Below are positions 17,420 through 27,351 of a DNA stretch of 64,000 nt, in pieces (position 1 is the stretch's first letter; each line of letters starts with the position of its first letter). Position numbers and translations under genes: made by a program. Source of the DNA: Comamonas sp. (GTDB lineage: Bacteria; Pseudomonadota; Gammaproteobacteria; Burkholderiales; Burkholderiaceae_C); assembly GCA_031277805.1 (NCBI GenBank), contig JAITLR010000029.1, positions 1-64,000 of the forward strand, given 5' to 3'. Under the pieces are notes generated by a model. That model was given only the letters and a program-made list of their open reading frames with translations, did not search any database and was not told where the DNA came from.

Positions 17420-18808
17420 TCAGCCCTGCTGCATGGCCTGCGCCATGCCCGACAGGCTTTGCTCCATGCTGGAACTCTCGAACATGCTTTGCTGCAGGAA
17501 ACCGGTCATTGCCGGCTGCAACGCAATTGCCTCGTCCAGTTGTGGGTCCGAGCCCGGCACATAGGCGCCTACCTGCACCAGATCGCGCCCCTTCTGGTAG
17601 CGCGAATAGATGGCGCGAAAGCGCCGAGCCAGCTCGAAATGCTCACGGGAGACCACGTTGTGCATGACGCGTGAGGCCGACTGCTCGATATCGATGGCCG
17701 GGTAATGCCCGGTCTCGGCCAGCGCGCGCGACAGCACGACGTGACCATCCAGAATCGCGCGGGCCGCATCGGCAATCGGGTCCTGCTGGTCATCCCCTTC
17801 GGACAGCACGGTGTAGAAGGCCGTGATCGAGCCCACGCCATGCAGGCCGTTGCCGCTGCGCTCCACCAGAGCGGGCAGCTTGGCAAAGCACGAAGGCGGG
17901 TAACCCTTGGTCGCAGGCGGCTCACCGATGGCCAGGGCAATCTCGCGCTGGGCCATGGCGTAGCGGGTCAGCGAATCCATGAGCAGCAGCACATGCTTGC
18001 CCTTGTCGCGGAAATGTTCGGCAATCGCCGTGGCATAACTCGCCCCCTGCATGCGCAGCAGCGGCGGCGCGTCCGCAGGCGCAGCCACGACCACGGCACG
18101 GCTGCGGTCCTGGGCACCCAGAATGTCTTCGACGAACTCCTTGACCTCGCGGCCGCGCTCGCCGATCAGGCCCACCACAATCACATCAGCCTGGGTGTAG
18201 CGCGCCATCATGCCCAGCAGCACGGACTTGCCCACGCCCGAGCCCGCAAACAGGCCCAGACGCTGGCCGCGGCCCACGGTGAGCAAGGCATTGAGCGCCT
18301 TGACGCCGGTATCGAGCGACTCACGCACAGGGTCACGGTCCATGGCATTGATGGGGTTGCGATCCAGCACCTCAGGCACGACATCTTCAAGCGCAGGGCC
18401 GCGATCAAGCGGGATACCTTGCGAATCCACCACCCGGCCCAGCAAGCCATCACCCATGGGCAAGCGCAGCACGCCCACGGTCTGGCTGACTTTCTCGCTC
18501 TCCTGCACACCCAACTGGGGCACAGGAATAAAAGGAGCGGCAGGCGTGACCATGGCGCCGCTGGACAGACCCTGGATATCACCGGCCGGCATCAGAAAGG
18601 CGCGCTCGCCGGCAAAGCCGACCACCTCGGCCAGCACAGGCTCCTGCCCGGCTTGATGAATATGGCATTGCGCCCCCACAGGCACGCGCAGGCCAGAGGC
18701 CTCCAGCACCATGCCCGTCAGCTTGGTCAGGCGGCCCTGGCATTCCAGCGGCACGAGCTTTGCATAGCGCGCACGCGCCTGGCTCATGAATTGCTGCCAG
18801 GGGTTCAT
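17420..18808 (-). CDS. fliI: Flagellum-specific ATPase FliI
   Basis: Export ATPase of the flagellar type III system, related to the F1 beta subunit. The 462-residue protein shows Walker [16 protein letters not shown], the [13 protein letters not shown] segment, Walker [19 protein letters not shown] and the downstream [12 protein letters not shown] motif. It overlaps the fliH stop by four bases, so the regulator FliH and FliI are probably translated together. FliH, FliI and FliJ form the soluble export complex at the C-ring. Confidence 0.98.
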   Translation of the reverse strand: MNPWQQFMSQARARYAKLVPLECQGRLTKLTGMVLEASGLRVPVGAQCHIHQAGQEPVLAEVVGFAGERAFLMPAGDIQGLSSGAMVTPAAPFIPVPQLGVQESEKVSQTVGVLRLPMGDGLLGRVVDSQGIPLDRGPALEDVVPEVLDRNPINAMDRDPVRESLDTGVKALNALLTVGRGQRLGLFAGSGVGKSVLLGMMARYTQADVIVVGLIGERGREVKEFVEDILGAQDRSRAVVVAAPADAPPLLRMQGASYATAIAEHFRDKGKHVLLLMDSLTRYAMAQREIALAIGEPPATKGYPPSCFAKLPALVERSGNGLHGVGSITAFYTVLSEGDDQQDPIADAARAILDGHVVLSRALAETGHYPAIDIEQSASRVMHNVVSREHFELARRFRAIYSRYQKGRDLVQVGAYVPGSDPQLDEAIALQPAMTGFLQQSMFESSSMEQSLSGMAQAMQQG

Positions 18809-19632
18809 GCCTTGTCCCCGTCATACCAGGTGGAAACCAGACCCAGCGCCGCCACGGCGCGACGCCAGCGCTTGTCCAGGCCGCCGTCGATCTCGGCACC
18901 GCCGGACTCGACCTTCACATCACCCTCGGCGATGGAGGCATCGCCCACCCACTGAATACGGCTGTGCGTGCCATGCGCGGCGCGCAAAGGCTGATCCAGC
19001 ACTTCATAGTCGGTGGGATTCAGGCGCACGGTGACCGGGCGGTTTTCATCAACCAGCATGTCCAGTGCCTCGCGGATCACCGGCAACAAGGCCTGGGGCT
19101 GGCTGCGCAGTTCCTGGCGCACCACCTGGCGGGCAATGTCGCAAGCCAGGTTAAGCAACTCCTGTGCCATGCCGGCCTGCACCTGCTTGAAGTTCTCTTC
19201 CAGCCCTTGCAGTACCTGGTCCACGCGCTGCGCGTTGTCTCGGCCCTCGCCGCTGATATGGTCGTCCAGGCGCTGCTGCCACTGCTGCTGCGTCTGAGTT
19301 CGCCCTTCGGCCAGACCCTGGGCATGACCTTCGGCACGAGCCTGTTCCAGCAGTTGCTGCAACCGTTCTTCATCGAATGCAGGCGCCTGCGGCTCCTGCG
19401 GCGCCTCTTCCTCCACCTCTGGCCGAACCTGAGGCTGGTGCGTCAGCGTGGGCGAAAATCCATTGAACTGCTGAGGCGACCCCGCAGGAATGAAACCCGC
19501 CGAAGGCTCCGCCTTGAAGGCCGCACCTGGCGCATCCACCGCACCAAAGCGCCACTGCACCACGGCGTTGTCGTCAATCTCTTCCTGCGGGATGAAACGG
19601 GAGTGTGAGCGCACAGGCTGGCCGTTAGACAT
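18805..19632 (-). CDS. fliH: Flagellar export regulator FliH
   Basis: Binds FliI as a dimer, restrains its ATPase activity and anchors it to FliN. The 275-residue protein has a disordered Pro/Glu-rich N-terminus, a central Gln/Glu helix ([24 protein letters not shown], with small-xxx-small repeats typical of FliH), and a C-terminal domain ([29 protein letters not shown], then [13 protein letters not shown]). The ATG at 19632 overlaps the fliG end; an upstream in-frame start would add five residues. Confidence 0.94.
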   Translation of the reverse strand: MSNGQPVRSHSRFIPQEEIDDNAVVQWRFGAVDAPGAAFKAEPSAGFIPAGSPQQFNGFSPTLTHQPQVRPEVEEEAPQEPQAPAFDEERLQQLLEQARAEGHAQGLAEGRTQTQQQWQQRLDDHISGEGRDNAQRVDQVLQGLEENFKQVQAGMAQELLNLACDIARQVVRQELRSQPQALLPVIREALDMLVDENRPVTVRLNPTDYEVLDQPLRAAHGTHSRIQWVGDASIAEGDVKVESGGAEIDGGLDKRWRRAVAALGLVSTWYDGDKA

Positions 19633-20620
19633 AGCTGTCCTCCGCACCGCTGCTGATGGTCACCTGCCCCTCTTCGACCAGACGGCGCACGACCTTGAGA
19701 ATTTCCTTTTGCTGGGCTTCCACTTCGGACAGACGCATGGGGCCACGGCCTTCCAGATCCTCGCGCAGCGACTCGGCGGCACGCATGGACATATTGGCCA
19801 GGATCTTGTCGCGCACCTCCATCGAACCGCCCTTGAGCGCCACGATCAGCGTCTCCGACACCACCTCGCGCAGCACCAGCTGCACAGAACGGTCGTCGAG
19901 CTTGACCAGATCGTCGAAGACAAACATCTTGTCCATGATCTTCTGGGCCAGTTCGGGGTCGTAATGGCGGATGGAGTCCAGTACCGCCACATCGGCATTG
20001 CCACCCAACTGGTTGAGCATTTCGGCAGCGGTCTTGACGCCACCCAGCGATGTCTTGCGCACCTTGTCACCGCCAGCCAGCACCTGGAACAACACCTCGT
20101 TGAGGTCCTTGAGCGCTGCAGGCTGAATGCCTTCCAACGTCGCCACGCGCAGCATGACTTCGCTGCGGAAACGGTCAGGCAGCTGCATCAGCACCGCTGC
20201 AGCCTGCTCGTACTCCAGATGCACCAGAATGGCTGCCACGATCTGAGGATGCTCGCCGCGCAGCAGCTCAGCCACTGACAAGGGGTCCATCCACTTCAGG
20301 CTTTCAATGCCCGAAATATCACCGCCCTGCAAGATACGATCGATCAGCAACGCGGCCTTGTCGTCACCCAGCGCACGTTTGAGCACCGAGCGCACATAGT
20401 CGCTGGCGTCATCGACCAGCAGACTCTGCGAAGCGGCATCGCTGGTGAAGCGGTCGATCACAAAATCCACCTTCTCGCGCGTCACGCCGCGCATGCGCGC
20501 AATCGTCTCGCCCAGCTTCTGTACTTCCTTGGGCGTCAGGTGCTTGAACACCTCGGCAGCCTCTTCCTCACCCAGGGAGACCAGCAAGATGGCAGCGTCG
20601 TTCAGGCCTCTTTCGTCCAT
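19625..20620 (-). CDS. fliG: Flagellar motor switch protein FliG
   Basis: Rotor protein that contacts the MotA stator and generates torque. The 331-residue sequence has the N-terminal FliF-binding domain (AAILLVSLGEEEAAEVFKHLTPKEVQKLG), the middle domain EHPQ motif (LRGEHPQIVAAIL), and the C-terminal torque helix with its alternating charges (FDDLVKLDDRSVQLVLREV). ATG at 20620 is preferred over a TTG two codons upstream. It follows fliF after a family B repeat. Confidence 0.97.
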   Translation of the reverse strand: MDERGLNDAAILLVSLGEEEAAEVFKHLTPKEVQKLGETIARMRGVTREKVDFVIDRFTSDAASQSLLVDDASDYVRSVLKRALGDDKAALLIDRILQGGDISGIESLKWMDPLSVAELLRGEHPQIVAAILVHLEYEQAAAVLMQLPDRFRSEVMLRVATLEGIQPAALKDLNEVLFQVLAGGDKVRKTSLGGVKTAAEMLNQLGGNADVAVLDSIRHYDPELAQKIMDKMFVFDDLVKLDDRSVQLVLREVVSETLIVALKGGSMEVRDKILANMSMRAAESLREDLEGRGPMRLSEVEAQQKEILKVVRRLVEEGQVTISSGAEDSYV

Positions 20621-20690
20621 ATTCAAACTCTCTATTCAATATTCCAAAACCAAAGCAGCTCACCGTGTACTGCGGCATCGCCACTTTCGC

Positions 20691-20771
20691 CAGTGACAGC
20701 GAGCAAGGGCCGCCCCGCAGCAAAGCTGTCGTCCCCCTCGGGGGGAAGCGGCGCAGCCGCTCAGGGGGTCA
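20691..20771 (-). repeat. Post-stop repeat, family B, copy 4 (between fliF and fliG)
   Basis: On the minus strand CCCCCTGAGCGGC follows directly from the fliF TGA, and the copy ends GGGGCGGCCCTTGCTCGCTGTCACTGG. It fills about half of the gap before fliG. Confidence 0.85.
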
Positions 20772-22472
20772 ACTTTCTCCGTTAATCCATGTCTTCACGA
20801 TGTTGGCCACCGCGATCGGGTTCTGCTTGGCCAGGGCTCTGGCCTGATCCATGCGCACCTGCTCCTTGGTAGGGGTCAGCTCAGTTGCCGGCCCTGGCAG
20901 TGCGGGACGATCCAGCGCCTCGCCCTCAATGGCATTGAGCTGGCTGCCCGGCGCGGCCTTGCGTGACTTGAGTAGCGGGCGCACCAGGCCCAGCAACACC
21001 AGCGCGCCAAACAAGGCCAGAGCAATCGGCACACCCAGGCCCTTGGCCATGGCCTGAACTTCAGGATCCCTCCACAGCGGCAGCTCTGCTGGAGCGGCCT
21101 CGCCCATGAACGGGGCGCTGACCAGATTCACCGAATCGCCACGGTCCGCGCTGTAACCCACGGTCTCGCGCACCAACGTCAGCAGTTGCTCTTGCTGCTG
21201 CGCAGTCAACGGACGCATGCCGGAGCTGACCGCCGCCGCATTGGCTGCGGTTGCCGCATCACCGCCGGCAGGCACGGCCAGCGGCGCATTGACTACCACC
21301 GCCGCCGTCAGGCGCTTGATATTGCCGGTGCTGCCGCGTGTGACCTTGACCGTCTTGTCCACCTCGTAATTGATGATGGACTCACGCTTGCTGCCCTGGC
21401 TATTGCCCTGGCCTGCGCCAGCGGCCTGCGGCGCGGGATTGGCGCCGTTGATGGGCGCGGTGGAGTTCTGGGGTGGCTGGTTGCTGGTCGCGCCCGGCAC
21501 ACCGGTAGGCGGAGTGGCCGTTTTTTCGCCATTGGTCTCCATCACCTGCTGGCTGCGCACCGCGCCGCCATCGGCAGCCTGATTGGGGCGATGCTGCTCC
21601 GACGTCGATTCGGTCTGGCTGAAATCCAGCTCTGCCGAGACCTGGGCCTTCACATTGTTCTTGCCGACCACAGGTTCCAGGATGTCCAGAATACGGCGCA
21701 CATACTGCTGCTCCACCTGCTGGGTATAGAGGAACTGCTGCATGTCAACACTGCCCGCGCTGCCGTCGGGCGACTGGGACAGCAGCTTGCCGGTGTCATC
21801 AAGCACACTGACCGCGGCCGGGTCCATCTCAGGCACGCTGGAAGCCACCAGATGCACGATACCGGCAATCTGTGCGCGATCCAGCATACGGCCGGGATGC
21901 AGGCTCAACAGCACGGAAGCCGAAGGCTTTTGCTGCTCGCGAAAGAAGCCATTCTGATTGGGCAGGGCCAGATGCACGCGCGCGCTTTGCACCGCGTTGA
22001 GTGCCAGGATGGAGCGCGTCAGTTCCCCTTCCAGACCACGCTGAAAATTCAGGCGCTCCTGGAACTGCGTGATGCCGAACTTGCTGTTTTCCATCAGCTC
22101 AAAGCCCGTGACCGATCCCTTGGGCAAGCCTTGTGTGGCCAGCTTCAGACGCACATCGTGCACACGATCTGCGGGGATCAAGATGGAGCCACCGCCCTCG
22201 CTGTACTTGTAGGGCACGTTCATCTGCGTGAGCTGCGCCACGATAGCGCCACCATCCTTGTCGCTCACGTTGGCGAACAGCAGCTTGTAGTCAGGCTGGC
22301 GGTAGAACACCGCTGCAGCAACCAAACCCACGGCGACCAGGGCGGCAAGCGCACCCCAACGCAGTCGCTGACCACGATCGAGTGCATTCCAGCGCTGCGC
22401 GAGCGCAGGGCGGGCCGGCTGCACAGAGCCAGGCATGGCATTGGGGACAGGGATTTCAGCAACAGCAGACAT
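20769..22472 (-). CDS. fliF: Flagellar MS-ring protein FliF
   Basis: Forms the MS ring in the inner membrane, the base on which the rotor assembles. The 567-residue protein has a transmembrane helix near residues 38-60 (RWGALAALVAVGLVAAAVFY), a large periplasmic ring-building region (DYKLLFANVSDKDGGAIVAQL; LNFQRGLEGELTRSIL), a disordered Gln/Pro/Asn loop around 295-370, a second helix near 480-500 (PIALALFGALVLLGLV) and a C-terminal FliG-binding tail with ALAKQNPIAVANIVKTWI. It heads the fliF-K run, divergent from fliE. Confidence 0.98.
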   Translation of the reverse strand: MSAVAEIPVPNAMPGSVQPARPALAQRWNALDRGQRLRWGALAALVAVGLVAAAVFYRQPDYKLLFANVSDKDGGAIVAQLTQMNVPYKYSEGGGSILIPADRVHDVRLKLATQGLPKGSVTGFELMENSKFGITQFQERLNFQRGLEGELTRSILALNAVQSARVHLALPNQNGFFREQQKPSASVLLSLHPGRMLDRAQIAGIVHLVASSVPEMDPAAVSVLDDTGKLLSQSPDGSAGSVDMQQFLYTQQVEQQYVRRILDILEPVVGKNNVKAQVSAELDFSQTESTSEQHRPNQAADGGAVRSQQVMETNGEKTATPPTGVPGATSNQPPQNSTAPINGANPAPQAAGAGQGNSQGSKRESIINYEVDKTVKVTRGSTGNIKRLTAAVVVNAPLAVPAGGDAATAANAAAVSSGMRPLTAQQQEQLLTLVRETVGYSADRGDSVNLVSAPFMGEAAPAELPLWRDPEVQAMAKGLGVPIALALFGALVLLGLVRPLLKSRKAAPGSQLNAIEGEALDRPALPGPATELTPTKEQVRMDQARALAKQNPIAVANIVKTWINGES

Positions 22473-22645
22473 TTGAATTCCAAGGTGTCAGACCCCACAC
22501 GAGGTCTAGCGTCCTGTGGATTATTCGGATTCGGCCCAAACGCGTTCCCCCGATAAGCGCGCCGTTTCACCCATTTATCCCCCGTCTGCTGCGCACGAGA
22601 AAACCTAGGATTGCACCCAATCAATCTTCCAAGCTGGATATACCC

Positions 22646-22954
22646 ATGGACCTCAAGATTCCTGCACTCTCTCCCGCTCAGCTGGGCAGCCAGCTTGGCA
22701 AGGTCGGCGGCTCGCCCTCACCTGTTGCAGCTGGCGGCTTCGGCCAGGCCCTGCAAAGCGCGCTGCAATCGGTCAGCAGCGCACAAAATCATTCCAGCCA
22801 GCTGCAGCGCGAAGTGCAGCTGGACAACCCCGCCGTCAGCCTGGAGCAGACCATGGTGGCCATGCAGAAATCACAGATTGGCTTTCAGGCCACGCTGCAT
22901 GTACGCAACCGCCTGGTGCAGGCTTATTCCGATGTCATGAATATGCAGGTCTGA
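22646..22954 (+). CDS. fliE: Flagellar hook-basal body junction protein FliE
   Basis: Small rod protein (102 residues) that joins the MS ring to the rod. The C-terminal signature is clear: LDNPAVSLEQTMVAMQKSQIGFQATLHVRNRLVQAYSDVMNMQV. The N-terminal half is Gly/Ser/Gln-rich. The ATG at 22646 gives a normal family length; the open frame upstream is unconserved. It is transcribed alone, divergent from fliF across a 173-base gap, and ends in an intrinsic terminator. Confidence 0.96.
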   Translation: MDLKIPALSPAQLGSQLGKVGGSPSPVAAGGFGQALQSALQSVSSAQNHSSQLQREVQLDNPAVSLEQTMVAMQKSQIGFQATLHVRNRLVQAYSDVMNMQV

Positions 22955-22992
22955 GCACGCCTCATCCCTGGAATTTTGGCCCTCCAAGGCTT

Positions 22993-23024
22993 GCCCGCAT
23001 GTTGAAAGACATGCGGGCTTTTTA
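22993..23024 (+). terminator. Intrinsic terminator after fliE
   Basis: GCCCGCATGT (22993-23002) pairs with ACATGCGGGC (23009-23018) and is followed by TTTTTA. Confidence 0.85.
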
Positions 23025-23057
23025 TTGTCACCAGACAATCCACGAACAATCACCATC

Positions 23058-23109
23058 AAATTGATAGCTTGTCGCGCCCGGGCGCACTGGGCTTTGAGCC
23101 AATTTGACG
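23058..23109 (+). repeat. Dispersed repeat family A, copy
   Basis: AAATTGATAGCTTGTCGCGC...GCGCACTGGGCTTTGAGCCAATTTGAC follows the family pattern and lies between the fliE and fliT terminators. Confidence 0.65.
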
Positions 23110-23125
23110 CAAATACTCAAACAGC

Positions 23126-23167
23126 AACAAAAAAGCCCTGGTGCATTGCTACAGCAGGGCTTTTGTT
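23126..23167 (-). terminator. Intrinsic terminator after fliT
   Basis: AGCCCTG (23134-23140) pairs with CAGGGCT (23155-23161). On the minus strand the stem is followed by TTTTTTGTTGC, so it ends the fliS-fliT transcript; the plus side also has a short T-run. Confidence 0.8.
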
Positions 23168-23186
23168 GACGGGCAGGTTCAGAAAA

Positions 23187-23486
23187 TCAGTGCATCACAT
23201 GCGGCTGACCATCGAACAGATGCTCGAAGCTGGCCAGCCAGGGTTCGGCCAGCACGCGAATCTGTGCATCGTTGTGCAGAATGCGCTGCATGATGCGCGC
23301 CTTTTCCTTGCGCAGCTCCGGCGCCAGCTTTTCATCACGTGAGCGAAAACGCAGCTGCTCGATCAGCACGGCACAAGTGCCCTCATAACGCGCAACACCG
23401 TCCCAGTCCTTGTTCTGGGCGGCCTGCAGCATCTTGGCACTGCTTTCCTCAATGGCGCGGTAGAAGTCGATCAATGTGTGCTCCAT
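23187..23486 (-). CDS. fliT: Flagellar chaperone FliT
   Basis: Helical 99-residue protein in the position and length of FliT, the export chaperone for the filament cap FliD; in enterics it also inhibits FlhDC. Sequence is mostly amphipathic helix (IDFYRAIEESSAKMLQAAQ; KARIMQRILHNDAQIRVLAEPWLASFEHLF), and no other domain is visible. FliT is weakly conserved, so the name rests on fliD-fliS-fliT gene order. It begins three bases after the fliS stop. Confidence 0.85.
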   Translation of the reverse strand: MEHTLIDFYRAIEESSAKMLQAAQNKDWDGVARYEGTCAVLIEQLRFRSRDEKLAPELRKEKARIMQRILHNDAQIRVLAEPWLASFEHLFDGQPHVMH

Positions 23487-23489
23487 GCT

Positions 23490-23906
23490 TCAGGCACCGG
23501 CAGACACCGGTGCATTGGTAATTTCATTCCAGCCCTGTGCCACCGTGCTCACAAGGCCTGCCACCTCATCAACCATGCCCACATCGTTGCGGGCATTGGC
23601 CAGCGTCAGCCGGGTCGTGCAGTACTCATAGAGCGCCGCCAGATTACCCGCCAGCTCTCCACCTTTTTCACGATCCAGGGCACTCAACAGACCCTCTTGC
23701 AGAATGCGCACAGCCTTGCCGATATGACGCACTTTTTCATTGATATCGCCGCGCTCGATCGCGCCGCGTGCAGCATTGATGGAAGCCAGCAAGCCATCAA
23801 ACAGCATCTTGATCAACTGCTGAGGCGATGCGCTATCCACCATGGATTGCACACCCACCTGACGGTAAGCCGACATTGCGCGCGCATTAGCTGGGGAAAA
23901 CATCAC
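23490..23906 (-). CDS. fliS: Flagellin export chaperone FliS
   Basis: Binds the flagellin C-terminus in the cytoplasm, prevents premature polymerisation and guides export. The 138-residue protein shows the family motif AYRQVGVQSMVDSASPQQLIKMLFDGLLASINAARGAI, and the central KAVRILQEGLLSALD and LYEYCTTRLTLANARND segments. It begins 90 bases after fliD and has its own sigma-28-like promoter in that gap. Confidence 0.97.
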   Translation of the reverse strand: MMFSPANARAMSAYRQVGVQSMVDSASPQQLIKMLFDGLLASINAARGAIERGDINEKVRHIGKAVRILQEGLLSALDREKGGELAGNLAALYEYCTTRLTLANARNDVGMVDEVAGLVSTVAQGWNEITNAPVSAGA

Positions 23907-23945
23907 AAAACTCCTTTGATGCAGTTTCTCAAATTACTGTCCTTG

Positions 23946-23972
23946 TTATCGGCAGACTCAGGGGGCAATTAA
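23946..23972 (-). promoter_or_regulatory. Sigma-28 (FliA) type promoter for fliST
   Basis: On the minus strand a perfect GCCGATAA -10 element (23946-23953) stands 11 bases after TTAATTGC (23965-23972), a weak -35. It lies about 40 bases before the fliS start, right after fliD. Confidence 0.6.
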
Positions 23973-23996
23973 GCCCTATCTACCGGCTTCGGACGA

Positions 23997-25445
23997 TTAA
24001 TTCTTGGACTGGTTATTCCAGGCCGAGACCTGCTGCGAAACATACTTATCCAGTGCGGACAGGCTTGCCATCTGAGCATCCAGCCGCGTGTACTGGGCAC
24101 GCAAGCGCGCCTCATAAGCGGTCACTCGTGCTGTTTGCCTGTTCTGGTCGGCAGTATTGCGCTTGAGCGCATCCTTGAGCGTCGTGTCCTTGGTCGCAAA
24201 CGTGCCATCGGTAGACAGCAAGCCACGCGTGAAGTCCTTGAGGCGTACAGCCAAACCATCCTGACTGGCATCTTCCACGTCAACCGAGAAGAACTTGGCC
24301 ATGCTGTCGGGGTCCTTCAGCGCCTTGTCCAGCTTGGTATCGTCGATCTTGAGCGTGCCATCCTTCTGAAAGGCAATGCCCATCTGCGACAGACTGCTGA
24401 ATTCGCCGCCTTCTCCGCCAGGACCGGACAGCAAACGGCGAAGCGCAGACTGCAGATTCACAGCCGTCGAATCCCCTTGCAGGCTACCTGCTGTCTTGCT
24501 CTCTTTGTCATAAGCCGTCATCGTGTTCAAGGCACTGCTCAGCGCGTTATACGACTCGACCAAATTCTTCAGCGCAGTCTTGGCAGTGCCTGCGTCATGG
24601 GCGATGGTGATACGCACAGGCGCATCGGTATCGGCCATCTTTTGCGAAACCGTCAAGGTTACGCCAGCGGCGGCTTCCTCAAACACATTGGTGCGCGAAG
24701 CCATCTGGATACCATTGATAGTGGCCAGGGTATCCTGCGCCTTGACAGAGCGACTCATGCCCGTACCACTGACATCTGTACCCTGATAGGCAAACTGCTG
24801 CAGACCCGCCCCTTCAGCATCCACAGTAAAAGCCGAATCAGCGCCCGTGGTCTTGGACTGCAGCACAAGGCGCTCGCCCGTGTGGTCCTTGAGCACCGTC
24901 GCACTGACATCGCCTTTGGCTGCATTGATCTTGGCGGCGATCTTGGCCAGGGAATCATCCTCTGCCGTGATGTTCACCTCGAAGCTTACTCCTTGACCAT
25001 CCTTGGTCTTGGCCTGGAAATCACTGGAGACGCCCGCATCATTCGTGCTGCCCCACTGTCCCATGGTGATGGTCAGCTTGCCAGGTCCCAACGTAGTGCC
25101 ACTGCTTACCAGACCGGAACCAATAGTCTGTCCAGCGGCCATCTGCGACACCTTGACGTCATAGGTCGCCTGAACCGCACTGGATGTGGCCGTGCCTGTA
25201 ACCTGGGCCGAATTGGAAGATGTCAGCGTATTGCCCAGCCAGGTCGCAGGCTTGGCCAGCTTGTCCACCTGATCCTGCAGATTGGAGATTTGCGACTTCA
25301 GCTGGCTGAAAGCCGAAATCTGGGTATTGATGCCGCTGGCCTTGGTCTGCAGCGCAGCAATAGGCTTGGACTCCAACGCCACCAATTGCTTGACGATGGT
25401 TTCCACTTCCAGGCCGCTGCCGATACCGACTGAGCTGATACCCAT
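23997..25445 (-). CDS. fliD: Flagellar filament cap protein FliD
   Basis: Caps the filament tip and promotes flagellin polymerisation. The 482-residue protein has the FliD N-terminus (SSVGIGSGLEVETIVKQLVALESKP), a Ser/Thr-rich middle that is not conserved, and a C-terminal coiled region (RVTAYEARLRAQYTRLDAQMASLSALDKYVSQQVSAWN). ATG at 25445 is chosen for the typical MGISSVG start with GAGGGAG upstream; the open frame extends 13 codons further. It lies downstream of the two flagellin genes. Confidence 0.96.
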   Translation of the reverse strand: MGISSVGIGSGLEVETIVKQLVALESKPIAALQTKASGINTQISAFSQLKSQISNLQDQVDKLAKPATWLGNTLTSSNSAQVTGTATSSAVQATYDVKVSQMAAGQTIGSGLVSSGTTLGPGKLTITMGQWGSTNDAGVSSDFQAKTKDGQGVSFEVNITAEDDSLAKIAAKINAAKGDVSATVLKDHTGERLVLQSKTTGADSAFTVDAEGAGLQQFAYQGTDVSGTGMSRSVKAQDTLATINGIQMASRTNVFEEAAAGVTLTVSQKMADTDAPVRITIAHDAGTAKTALKNLVESYNALSSALNTMTAYDKESKTAGSLQGDSTAVNLQSALRRLLSGPGGEGGEFSSLSQMGIAFQKDGTLKIDDTKLDKALKDPDSMAKFFSVDVEDASQDGLAVRLKDFTRGLLSTDGTFATKDTTLKDALKRNTADQNRQTARVTAYEARLRAQYTRLDAQMASLSALDKYVSQQVSAWNNQSKN

Positions 25446-25499
25446 ACAAAACTCCCTCTGCACAAACCCCTGTGCGCGCAGCACGCACGGTTTGCATCA

Positions 25500-25526
25500 T
25501 TGAACAAACGACGCCTACGCGTCGTC
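25500..25526 (-). terminator. Terminator-like hairpin between flagellin gene 1 and fliD
   Basis: On the minus strand ACGACGC-GTAG-GCGTCGT (25508-25525) is followed by TTGTTC. The T-run is weak, so read-through into fliD is possible. Confidence 0.5.
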
Positions 25527-25603
25527 TTGATGGACAGTACTGCACTCTGCGTTTCGACATGCCAACGCAGAACTTGAGCACTTTCGATAATTTCAGCCGG
25601 GCA

Positions 25604-27196
25604 TCAGCCCTGCAGCAACTTCAACACCTGCTGAGGCAGCTGGTTGGCCTGGGCCACCATGGCCGTGCCAGCCTGCTGCAGAATTTGCGTACGGCTCAGA
25701 TTGGCGGTTTCAGCGGCAAAGTCAGCATCCATGATGCGGCTGCGGGATGCGGAGAGGTTTTCCGTGCCTACACTGAGGTTCTCAATCGTGCTTTCAAAAC
25801 GACTTTGAACCGCACCCAAGGTCGCACGCGCGCCATTGACGGCGGTCAGGGCCGCATCCATAGCCAAAATTGCGTTGTCTGCCTTGGTGGGATCGGAAAC
25901 ACTCAGATCCGCAAAACCAGTCTTGGCCACACCTGCCGCATAAGCTGTCCCCCCAGCGGCGGCACCAGATACCCCGGCAGCAAGTCCAGTCAACTCACTC
26001 AGTTTTGTTGCAGGAGTCAAGCTGGTACCAACCGTGAAATCTCCAAATTTCGAGGTGAGGGACAACTTGCCACCAACCACGGATGCAGTGACCCCTGTCT
26101 CCTGGGTTTTGGCATTGACTGCATTCATCAAGGCCATGGTCCGATCACCGGCAGTTGCTGCAGCGGGAACCTCGATATCCACTGCAGCTCCTGCAGAGCC
26201 GTCCGCTCTGACGCCCTTGAGCGTAAATTCGCCAGCCCCTATTGCTGGAAAGCTTGGCGCTACGGCTGGTGTGCCATTGGCCGAACCGATAAACGTTGAT
26301 GCATTGGCAAACCCACCTGCCGTACCGTAGGTATTTGTCAGTGTTGTGGTAAGAGCCGAACCATCTGCTTTATTGAAGGCCAACGTGCCTGCTGTCGCAG
26401 TACCAGTCACCGTAACACCTGCGGCCGCCAATGCATTCTTTACCGTAGCATTGTTCAGTTGCGCATCAATGTCTGCTGCTTTTACCTGATCGCCGCTAGC
26501 AACCGAGGTCGCATCAACGATCGTCACCCCACCTACTTCAAACTTGAAATTCTGATTCGCTGCGGTAGCTGCTGCTGTAGTGAAAGCACCCGATGTGCCT
26601 GTAGTAGTTGGCACTGCGGGCGTATAGCCACCATTGGGAATAGCGCCAGTCACTGCAGCATTTGTGGAAGCGCTTGTCCAGTTTCCGAGCTTGTCGATAT
26701 TCGCGTCGGCAATACCTGAAATACTAATGGTTTCACCCTGATTGGCCCCCACCTGGAATGCCATATTGGTGAAACTTCCGTCCAGCAGCTTTGTTCCGTT
26801 GAAGCTGGTTTGCTCTGCAATTCGGGTTACTTCAGCCTTCAGTTGCTGCACTTCCGCATCCAGAGCGGCTCTATCTTCAGCAGAGTTGGTGGCGTTGCGG
26901 GACTGCACAGCCAGCTCTCGGATACGTTGCAGGTTGTTGCCCACGGAGCTCAGCGCACCTTCTGCGGTCTGAGACAGCGAAATACCGTCATTCGCGTTAC
27001 GCATCGCCACGGTCAGGCCACGCACTTGCGTGGACATGCGCTCGGAAATAGCCAAGCCTGCTGCATCATCCTTGGCGCTATTGATACGCATGCCCGAGGA
27101 CAGGCGCTGCATGGATGTAGCCAGCTGGCTTTGGGACTTGCTCAGATTGCGCTGTGCATTGAGCGACTGAATATTCGTATTGATGATGGCTGCCAT
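25604..27196 (-). CDS. fliC: Flagellin, downstream copy
   Basis: Filament subunit of 530 residues. The N-terminal D0/D1 region (INTNIQSLNAQRNLSKSQ through QMQ-like helix and LLDGSFTNMAFQVGANQGE) and the C-terminal D1/D0 region (SRSRIMDADFAAETANLSRTQILQQAGTAMVAQANQLPQQVLKLLQG) are typical. The middle ~200 residues are Thr/Ala/Gly-rich and form the surface-exposed domains; they align loosely with those of the adjacent flagellin, so the two look like a tandem duplication. ATG at 27196 has CAGGAG upstream. Base composition of the middle part is less GC-rich than neighbouring genes. Confidence 0.97.
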   Translation of the reverse strand: MAAIINTNIQSLNAQRNLSKSQSQLATSMQRLSSGMRINSAKDDAAGLAISERMSTQVRGLTVAMRNANDGISLSQTAEGALSSVGNNLQRIRELAVQSRNATNSAEDRAALDAEVQQLKAEVTRIAEQTSFNGTKLLDGSFTNMAFQVGANQGETISISGIADANIDKLGNWTSASTNAAVTGAIPNGGYTPAVPTTTGTSGAFTTAAATAANQNFKFEVGGVTIVDATSVASGDQVKAADIDAQLNNATVKNALAAAGVTVTGTATAGTLAFNKADGSALTTTLTNTYGTAGGFANASTFIGSANGTPAVAPSFPAIGAGEFTLKGVRADGSAGAAVDIEVPAAATAGDRTMALMNAVNAKTQETGVTASVVGGKLSLTSKFGDFTVGTSLTPATKLSELTGLAAGVSGAAAGGTAYAAGVAKTGFADLSVSDPTKADNAILAMDAALTAVNGARATLGAVQSRFESTIENLSVGTENLSASRSRIMDADFAAETANLSRTQILQQAGTAMVAQANQLPQQVLKLLQG

Positions 27197-27351
27197 GGCA
27201 TGTGCTCCTGTTTCAAGCCAGTAAACCGGCGACGTACTAGCCGTTTTCACGACCAGCGACGGCGCTGGCCCACGTGACCGGAAACACGGACGAAGTCTGG
27301 TATTCCGGGTACGAGGATTGTTGGAGCAAGCGACGGCCCACATAAGACCGA